DNA of 64,000 nucleotides from Sphingobium yanoikuyae (GTDB lineage: Bacteria; Pseudomonadota; Alphaproteobacteria; Sphingomonadales; Sphingomonadaceae). Both the position numbers and the translations under genes were made by a program. Below the pieces are notes generated by a model. The model was not told where the DNA came from, did not search any database, and saw only the letters and a list, made by a program, of their open reading frames with translations. The DNA is taken from positions 4,347,001 to 4,411,000 of the forward strand of contig NZ_CP053021.1 in the NCBI RefSeq assembly GCF_013001025.1, given 5' to 3'. This document shows, piece by piece, positions 58,850 to 64,000 of the stretch; the stretch's first letter is position 1, and every line of letters starts with the position of its first letter.

Positions 58850-60016
58850 TCAATCCGATCCGAAAAGATCTCGCGTGAAGATCTTGTCCGACACATCCTC
58901 TATGTCCGCGGTCATGCGGTTGGCGATGATGACGTCGCATTCCTGCTTGAACGCGCCAAGATCACGCACGACCCGCGAGCCGAAAAACGCATCCTCCTGC
59001 ATCGCCGGTTCGTAGATCACGACCTCGATACCCTTGGCCTTGATCCGCTTCATGATGCCCTGGATCGAGGACTGACGGAAATTGTCGGAGCCCGCCTTCA
59101 TCACCAGGCGGAAGACACCGACCTTTTTTGGCCGCTTCGCGATGATCTGGTCGGCCAGGAAATCCTTGCGGGTGTGGTTGGCGTCGACGATGGCGCGGAT
59201 CAGGTTCTGCGGCACTTCGGAATAGTTGGCGAGTAGCTGTTTGGTATCCTTGGGCAGGCAATAGCCGCCATAGCCGAAGCTGGGATTGTTATAATGCGAC
59301 CCGATGCGCGGGTCGAGGCCGACACCCGTGATGATCTGGCGGGAGTCCATGCCATGAGCAATGGCGTAGCTGTCCAGTTCGTTGAAGAAGGCGACCCGCA
59401 TGGCGAGATAGGTGTTGGCGAACAGCTTGATCGCCTCCGCCTCGCTGGGGTCGGTGAACAGGATTTCCACGTCCTTCTTGACCGCGCCCTGCAACAACAA
59501 GTCGGCGAAGATGCGGGCGCGTTCCGACCGTTCGCCCACGATGATGCGCGAAGGGCGGAGATTGTCCTGAAGCGCTTTGCCTTCACGCAGGAATTCGGGA
59601 GAGAAAATAACCTGATTGGTGTTAAATCGCTGACGCACATCCTCCACAAAACCGACCGGCACGGTCGATTTGACGACGATGGTCGCGGAAGGATTGGCGG
59701 CCTTGGCTGTCTGAATCACTGCTTCGACTGAGGAAGTGTCGAACTTGTTGGTGCCGACATCATAATTAGTCGGCGTCGCGACGATCACATAATCGGCATC
59801 GACCAGGGCTTGTTGTGGATCGAGCGTGGCAGTGAGGTTGAGCGGACGCGTGGCGAGAAACTCTTCCAGTTCCGCGTCGACGATCGGCGATTTGCGCGCA
59901 TTGAGCATATCGACACGTTCGGGCGTGATGTCGACCGCCGCGACTTCATTATGCTGGGCCAGCAGAACAGCATTGGAAAGCCCGACATAGCCCAGGCCGA
60001 AAACAGCGATCTTCAT
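58850..60016 (-). CDS. ugd: UDP-glucose 6-dehydrogenase
   Basis: A 388-residue protein: [18 protein letters not shown] is the NAD-binding Rossmann motif, [21 protein letters not shown] and [15 protein letters not shown] are core motifs, and [15 protein letters not shown] carries the catalytic Cys. The C-terminal UDP-binding domain ends FTRDLFGSD. It belongs to the short enterobacterial-like group rather than the about 435-residue type common in alphaproteobacteria. It oxidises UDP-glucose to UDP-glucuronate for exopolysaccharide. It converges on the kinase gene (4 bases between). Confidence 0.95.
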   Translation of the reverse strand: MKIAVFGLGYVGLSNAVLLAQHNEVAAVDITPERVDMLNARKSPIVDAELEEFLATRPLNLTATLDPQQALVDADYVIVATPTNYDVGTNKFDTSSVEAVIQTAKAANPSATIVVKSTVPVGFVEDVRQRFNTNQVIFSPEFLREGKALQDNLRPSRIIVGERSERARIFADLLLQGAVKKDVEILFTDPSEAEAIKLFANTYLAMRVAFFNELDSYAIAHGMDSRQIITGVGLDPRIGSHYNNPSFGYGGYCLPKDTKQLLANYSEVPQNLIRAIVDANHTRKDFLADQIIAKRPKKVGVFRLVMKAGSDNFRQSSIQGIMKRIKAKGIEVVIYEPAMQEDAFFGSRVVRDLGAFKQECDVIIANRMTADIEDVSDKIFTRDLFGSD

Positions 60017-60157
60017 TCTTCGTCATTCCTTGCATCACGCACCGCCACGGGCGCGTCCGGCACTCCGGATCGGCATATGGCATCCCTGCGACGGATAAGA
60101 CCGACTTACAACCATTCATCATGGGGGAAGAAATGCAATTTCTCCTTCCATGTTCAG

Positions 60158-60187
60158 TATATGTGATAAAGGACATTATCACATATA
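60158..60187. promoter_or_regulatory. 12-bp perfect inverted repeat upstream of the recombinase gene
   Basis: TATATGTGATAA and TTATCACATATA separated by AGGACA. Such symmetry in a short AT-rich upstream region suggests an operator for the recombinase gene or a DNA site used by the recombinase itself. The TGTGA...TCACA half-sites recall CRP, but the spacing is 12 rather than 6 bases. Confidence 0.6.
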
Positions 60188-60207
60188 ATGCATCTGGTCC
60201 GATTTTC

Positions 60208-61161
60208 ATGCTGCCGTCGATCCCCTTGCCTTCGCTTAGCCTGCCGCCGATCGTGGCGGAGGCGCCGCCGCATGTGCATATGCGCTTCCTGGAATTTTTC
60301 GCGGCCAACATCCGCAACGCTAATACGCGGCGCGCCTATGCGAGGGCGGCGCGGGATTTCCTGACATGGTGTTCCGGCCATGGCGTGCGCAGGCTGGACG
60401 AGATTGCGCCGATCCATGTCGCGGCATGGGTGGAGATGCTGGGACAGTCGCTCGCCGCGCCCAGCGTCAAGCAGCGTCTGGCCGCGATCCGCCATCTGTT
60501 CGACTGGCTGGTGACGGGGCAGGCGATCGCGACCAACCCCGCCGCCAGCGTGCGCGGCCCCGCGCACAGCGCGCGCGCCGGGCGCACGCCGGTGCTGGAG
60601 GCGGCGGAGGCGCGGGCGCTGCTCGACGCGATCGACATATCGACGCTGGCGGGGCTGCGCGACCGGGCACTGATCGGCCTGATGATCTACAGCTTTGCGC
60701 GCGTGGGGGCGGCGCTGGCGATGCGTCGGGAGGATGTCTTCGTGCAGGGGCGGCGGCTATGGCTCCGCCTGCATGAAAAAGGCGGCAAGCGGCATGAGAT
60801 GCCCTGCCACCATATCCTGGAAGAGTATCTGCTTTCCTATATAGAAGCGTGCGACATCAGCGAGGGCAGGGCGCCGCTGTTCCGCACCGTCGATCGCGGG
60901 CGCCGCGCCTTGAGCGATCGGGCGCTGCGTCAGGCCGAAGCCCATGCCATGGTCCGCCGCCGCGCCCGCGCCGCCGGGATCGAGACGCAGATCGGCAACC
61001 ATAGTTTCCGCGCGACCGGCATCACCACCTATCTGAAAAATGGCGGTACACTGGAAAATGCCGCCGCCATGGCCAATCACAGCTCCACCCGCACGACGCA
61101 GCTTTACGACCGGCGGCGCGACGACATCAGCTTGGCGGAAGTGGAACGGGTACGGATATGA
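60208..61161 (+). CDS. tyrosine recombinase (phage-integrase family)
   Basis: A 317-residue protein starting MLPSIPLPSLSLPPIVAEAP. Longer in-frame starts exist from 60121 but would place the 12-bp palindrome inside the gene. The N-terminal SAM-like core-binding domain (FLEFFAANIRNANTRRAYARAARDFLTWC) is followed by the catalytic domain with Arg in YSFARVGAALAMRREDV, His-x-x-Arg in NHSFRATGITTYL, His in MANHSSTRTTQLYDRRRD and the nucleophile Tyr in that last motif. All catalytic residues are intact. It most resembles integron/transposon-type or Xer-like solitary recombinases. Its presence between ugd and a toxin-antitoxin pair marks a mobile region. Confidence 0.9.
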   Translation: MLPSIPLPSLSLPPIVAEAPPHVHMRFLEFFAANIRNANTRRAYARAARDFLTWCSGHGVRRLDEIAPIHVAAWVEMLGQSLAAPSVKQRLAAIRHLFDWLVTGQAIATNPAASVRGPAHSARAGRTPVLEAAEARALLDAIDISTLAGLRDRALIGLMIYSFARVGAALAMRREDVFVQGRRLWLRLHEKGGKRHEMPCHHILEEYLLSYIEACDISEGRAPLFRTVDRGRRALSDRALRQAEAHAMVRRRARAAGIETQIGNHSFRATGITTYLKNGGTLENAAAMANHSSTRTTQLYDRRRDDISLAEVERVRI

Positions 61162-61433
61162 AGGCCGAGGTCATACTCTTTTATACTACGCAGATATGGC
61201 GGATTTCCGAGATTTCGGCATCGCGCGAAAGACATACTACAACATAGTATCGCTTTTCATCGGATAACACACTGTAATATATCGCAAATAGTCTTCACCT
61301 TGGTGCGTTCGGTGTGCTTGCCTGATCCGGCCCATCCTCTATTGGTAACCGACGTCGATGTAAGCAGGGTTAGAATAGGCATTTGCTTTCTGCGAGGCAC
61401 CGCACCAGCGCGACTGGCTTTGAAGTCGTCATC
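61162..61433. other. AT-rich gap downstream of the recombinase
   Basis: No gene is supported here. It contains a perfect ATACTA-N5-TAGTAT inverted repeat (61234-61239 with 61245-61250) and another ATACTA at 61183, in clearly lower-GC sequence than the recombinase. These could be recombinase binding sites or residues of an attachment site, but no duplicated partner was found in the window. Confidence 0.4.
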
Positions 61434-61478
61434 TTGCCATTGCCTCATATGAAGCATATATATGCCTCAACTGAGGCA
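61434..61478 (+). promoter_or_regulatory. promoter and operator of the RES/Xre toxin-antitoxin operon
   Basis: TTGCCA (-35, 61434-61439), 17 bases, TATATA (-10, 61457-61462). An operator-like TGCCTCA-AC-TGAGGCA palindrome lies at 61463-61478, just after the -10, and a third TGCCTCA copy at 61441-61447 lies between the two promoter boxes. The layout fits autorepression by the antitoxin. Confidence 0.7.
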
Positions 61479-61480
61479 GG

Positions 61481-61921
61481 ATGGTCATGGCGACGCAATT
61501 TCAATCGGTGGAAGATTTGCTGGGCGTGAAGGCGGGCATCCATGCGTCGCGCCTGGCGCTGCCGTCGTCCATCGAAAGCGGGCTGCCGGTCGCGGCGCTC
61601 GATCATCTGGCCGACAGCGTGGCGCCCGGTGACGCCCGCTTCAAGTTCCGCCTGATACCCAAGGCAACGCTGGAACGCCGCCGCAAATCCGCCACCAAGC
61701 GGCTGACGAGCGAGGAGGGTGACCGCCTCGCCCGTCTGGCCAAGGTGTTCAGCTTCGCACTCGACATATATAAAGAGCCGGAGCGCGCCCGTGAATTTCT
61801 GGGCCGCCCGCATCCGATGCTGGACGGGAAGGCGCCTCTGGACGTGGCGCTGGCGACCAGTCCGGGCGCGGACCTGGTCATCAACCTGATCGGCCGCGCC
61901 GCCTATGGCGGGGGCGTGTGA
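61481..61921 (+). CDS. Xre/MbcA/ParS-type antitoxin of a RES-Xre system
   Basis: A 146-residue protein starting MVMATQFQSVEDLLGVKAGI; the Met three residues in is an alternative. The Xre-like central region has IPKATLERRRKSATKRLTSEEGDRLARLAKVFSFALDIYKEPERAREFLGRPHPMLDGKAPLDVALATSPGADLVINLIGRAAYGG, the classical MbcA/ParS/Xre antitoxin C-terminal DUF2384 domain, which blocks the toxin's NAD site. It binds its own operator to repress the operon. The stop overlaps the toxin start. Confidence 0.9.
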   Translation: MVMATQFQSVEDLLGVKAGIHASRLALPSSIESGLPVAALDHLADSVAPGDARFKFRLIPKATLERRRKSATKRLTSEEGDRLARLAKVFSFALDIYKEPERAREFLGRPHPMLDGKAPLDVALATSPGADLVINLIGRAAYGGGV

Positions 61922-62397
61922 CGGGCAGGAAAACCGACCGGGTTCTGACGGCCTATCGCATCGGCGATCCCGATGGCGTCCATCCCATCTATGACAGCGA
62001 AGGGGCGCGGCTGTATCCGGGGCGGTGGAACACGCCCGCCAGCCCCATCATCTACACGTCGGAACATTATTCGACGGCGATGCTGGAAAAGCTGGTCCAT
62101 GCGGGCAGCGTGCTGCCACCCAACCAGCATCATATCCGCATCACCATCCCCAACGGCATCAGCTATGAAATATTCCAGACCGCCGCGCATCCGGGATGGG
62201 ACGGAAAGGATGAGGGACTGTGCAAGGCGTTCGGGCAGGCATGGTATGCGCAGCGGCGCAGCGCCATATTGATCGTGCCGTCCATGCCCGCGCGGGTGGA
62301 GCGCAATATCCTGATCAACCCGCTGCACCCCGACGCTGCCGGGATCGCCCATGACCTGCCGGAACCGGTATGGTGGGATGATCGACTGTACGGGTGA
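61918..62397 (+). CDS. RES-domain toxin (NAD+ phosphorylase type)
   Basis: A 159-residue protein with a GTG start overlapping the antitoxin stop. The RES signature residues are present: Arg in TAYRIGDPD, Glu in YTSEHYSTAMLEKLVHAG and Ser in ILIVPSMPARVERNILINPLHPDA. RES toxins deplete cellular NAD+ by phosphorolysis or hydrolysis, causing growth arrest. All key residues are present and the length is normal, so the system looks active. It lies between a recombinase and a lower-GC surface-protein gene, likely a mobile-region stabilising module. Confidence 0.9.
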   Translation: MTGRKTDRVLTAYRIGDPDGVHPIYDSEGARLYPGRWNTPASPIIYTSEHYSTAMLEKLVHAGSVLPPNQHHIRITIPNGISYEIFQTAAHPGWDGKDEGLCKAFGQAWYAQRRSAILIVPSMPARVERNILINPLHPDAAGIAHDLPEPVWWDDRLYG

Positions 62398-62654
62398 TGG
62401 GCGATCCTGACAGGTCGTGTTCGCGCTTGACCTGCCAGAATCCACTACTCCTTAAAAAAGAATGGAATGCAGCGCAAGCGGACGACTTCAGTCATATGCA
62501 GATATGTCCCGTTCATACGCGATGGCCGAAAGACGATGCCAAGGCGACCTAGTGACGTATCTGCATCGGAGCTCCGAGGGTCTCCCTGTATCGCTTTCAC
62601 TCTCAAGTGTAGCAAGGCATCGTCAGGAAAAATTGAGCGGTTCACGGAGGTATC

Positions 62655-64000
62655 ATGACGACGCGCCATTTTCTTGCAGTTTCTGCTACGCCCATTTTCT
62701 TCATTATATCATATGGCGCTGCGCTGTGTCAGTCTCCTCCCCCCTTGCAAGAGACTGCGACCACATCAGAGGGGTTGCGCCTTTCCCGTACATCTGGCGG
62801 CTCAGTTCATGGCGCCACGGTAGACCATAGCCTCGCCTGCATTGACACACAGGCTATTGTCGCAACATTTCCGATTAAAAACTGCCTGAAGGTGGAGCAG
62901 ACTTATGGGGGGTCGGCTGCATCCGGTATTCGCCAGGCAATTGAAGGATATTCAATTCTCCAAAAACCTACAGCACCATCAAATAAGCTACGATTCTATG
63001 TCGGGGGTTCTTTTACCGCAGAAGCAATTGCAGGGGATGGAGGATTTTCAACATCAATCAGCGATGACGCTAGCGCCGGAGCAACGAGCATCCGTGTGAC
63101 GGATGTGTCAGGCATCGGCAAGGGCGACATGTTGACGATCGCTCTGATCGACAGCGTTTCAGGCACCGCATATCAGCAAGTTGTAGCGGACGGGATACGC
63201 GGGAGTATCATTCAATTTTCTCCGCCACTTACCCGTCCCGCAACTGAAGGAGCCACTGTCATTATCAGCAGAGGAGAGTTGCAGGGCGCAATCGCCCAGG
63301 GGGTCAACAGAAACAAAAGCCGACACATGGATGCCGTAATAGGTATTGAATCGAACATAACGGTCGAGGCTGGCGCAGCCCCACGCATCAAAATCTGGAA
63401 CAGTAATGTAAACAACGCAGACGATCGGGCCGCCGGTCTTCAATGGGATGCCGCGATCGGCCTGTCCTCATCTTCACCCCAGATTCACAGTCGTACAGGA
63501 ATTTTATTTTCTCCCTATGGCGGCTATTTTCCTGTCGAACGCAATGGCACGTTGATTGGTGCTTATTCCGGCGCTCAGGGCACACAATATAGTATTTCGC
63601 GTGGGATAGATTTTTCGGGCGTAGAGATCACCGGCAGCGCCTTCGCTGCACAGGTCAACACGGCGGAAGGCATCGCCCCCAGCACACCACAGCCCGGCTT
63701 TGCCATTCAAGGCAATCTGAGCGGTGGAGCAGCTGAAATAAATCTGGTCAATACCTATGAAAATGCTCCGACAGCGTTGACCGTATTACAAAAGACAGGG
63801 AAAAGCGCGAGTATACCGGTGCTGACATTGAGCGGCGTTGGCGATCTATCTTCCACGGGAATTATGCAGCCGGCACAAGGTGTGAAGCTTCCTTCCGCCA
63901 AAGTAGCCGAGTTGCCGACATGCCAATCTGAACGGTCGGGCCTGATGTTCTTTGCTGTCGATGCTGCAGATAATCCGACGTATCGCGCCATAGCCGCGAG
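62655..64000 (+). CDS. secreted surface/tail-fibre-like protein, 5' part
   Basis: An ATG at 62655 preceded by CGGAGG opens a frame with no stop through the window end: 448 codons, incomplete at the 3' side. The first about 27 residues form a signal peptide (HFLAVSATPIFFIISYGAAL). The mature part is rich in Gly, Ser, Thr and Asn with beta-type patterns, including SDDASAGATSIRVTDVSGIGKGDMLTI. Near the window end VAELPTCQSERSGLMFFAVDA resembles a motif (xLPxC...G...VxDA) near the ends of many phage tail-fibre and surface proteins. GC is lower than in core genes and AGA and TTA codons occur, suggesting acquired DNA. A role in polysaccharide binding or cleavage is a guess. Confidence 0.8.
   Translation, partial: MTTRHFLAVSATPIFFIISYGAALCQSPPPLQETATTSEGLRLSRTSGGSVHGATVDHSLACIDTQAIVATFPIKNCLKVEQTYGGSAASGIRQAIEGYSILQKPTAPSNKLRFYVGGSFTAEAIAGDGGFSTSISDDASAGATSIRVTDVSGIGKGDMLTIALIDSVSGTAYQQVVADGIRGSIIQFSPPLTRPATEGATVIISRGELQGAIAQGVNRNKSRHMDAVIGIESNITVEAGAAPRIKIWNSNVNNADDRAAGLQWDAAIGLSSSSPQIHSRTGILFSPYGGYFPVERNGTLIGAYSGAQGTQYSISRGIDFSGVEITGSAFAAQVNTAEGIAPSTPQPGFAIQGNLSGGAAEINLVNTYENAPTALTVLQKTGKSASIPVLTLSGVGDLSSTGIMQPAQGVKLPSAKVAELPTCQSERSGLMFFAVDAADNPTYRAIAA

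Noticed and set aside
60158..60187. CRP-like TGTGA...TCACA in the palindrome before the recombinase
   Set aside because: The half-sites are 12 bases apart rather than 6, so it is not a CRP site; kept only as a generic operator candidate.
62445..62669. 74-codon minus-strand frame before the surface protein gene
   Set aside because: No ribosome binding site, no family resemblance, and it runs antisense into a better-supported start region.

Overview
The window reads as a chromosome segment of a high-GC alphaproteobacterium of the sphingomonad type (Sphingobium/Sphingomonas-like). Indicators are the division ATPase MipZ, an EipA/DUF1134 protein, DUF1491, an MmcB-type protein, PPDK regulator (PpsR), HemJ, a CBP3-like ubiquinol-cytochrome c chaperone, a large TonB-dependent receptor, and a PgmG-like phosphomannomutase. 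Genus assignment is inference; no marker rRNA is present.

The most important landmark is at about 14.72-15.00 kb: a gene-free strand switch between ppsR and hemE holding five DnaA-box-like nonamers, seven GANTC (CcrM-type) sites and an AT-rich tract. With the gene order dnaQ-coaE-aroE-maf-ppsR on one side and hemE on the other, this matches the Caulobacter-type chromosomal origin. Genes to its left run mostly leftward and genes to its right mostly rightward, as expected for an origin.

Layout. 0-3.1 kb: end of a YggS-family gene and a TonB-dependent receptor. 3.3-9.9 kb: PdeM nuclease, TrhO tRNA hydroxylase, a four-gene SCO/YcgN/YgjP/unknown operon, ankyrin protein, MmcB-like protein, cell wall hydrolase, DUF1491 and thioesterase. 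9.9-14.7 kb: ptsN, hpf, then the origin-proximal dnaQ-coaE-aroE-maf-ppsR block. 15-31.9 kb: hemE-hemJ, panC, mipZ, J-domain protein, phosphomannomutase, FadL porin, ispG, transporter, acetyltransferase, ftsK, lolA, xth, ribA and an L,D-transpeptidase. Two near-identical intergenic elements ending in intrinsic terminators (about 21.3 and 28.4 kb) look like a duplicated small RNA. 31.9-40.4 kb: glnD, mutS, malic enzyme, flavin reductase. 40.5-43.2 kb: a polysaccharide deacetylase, an ATP-grasp ligase and a low-molecular-weight phosphatase. 43.3-47.3 kb: hexuronate catabolism (LacI regulator, uxaC, uxaA). 47.4-52 kb: HU, tRNA-Ser(GCT), eipA, dinB, yceD, CBP3-like protein and bamE.

From about 52.1 kb the content becomes accessory. 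There is a second-type groES-groEL pair under a CIRCE operator, a short operon with a Usg protein, a frameshifted and truncated plasmid replication initiator (RPA family), and a parD antitoxin with only a stub of parE. From 56.5 kb there is nucleotide-sugar metabolism (mannose-1-phosphate guanylyltransferase, a sugar/aminoglycoside-type kinase, UDP-glucose dehydrogenase), a tyrosine recombinase, a RES/Xre toxin-antitoxin pair with a visible promoter-operator, and the first 448 codons of a lower-GC secreted surface protein that runs off the window. This right end looks like an integrated-plasmid scar followed by an envelope or exopolysaccharide locus.

Functional links: hemE and hemJ act in heme synthesis; lolA, bamE, eipA, fadL and the TonB receptor serve the outer membrane; mipZ, ftsK and the origin serve the replication-division cycle; the phosphomannomutase, mannose-1-phosphate guanylyltransferase and UDP-glucose dehydrogenase supply surface polysaccharide precursors.
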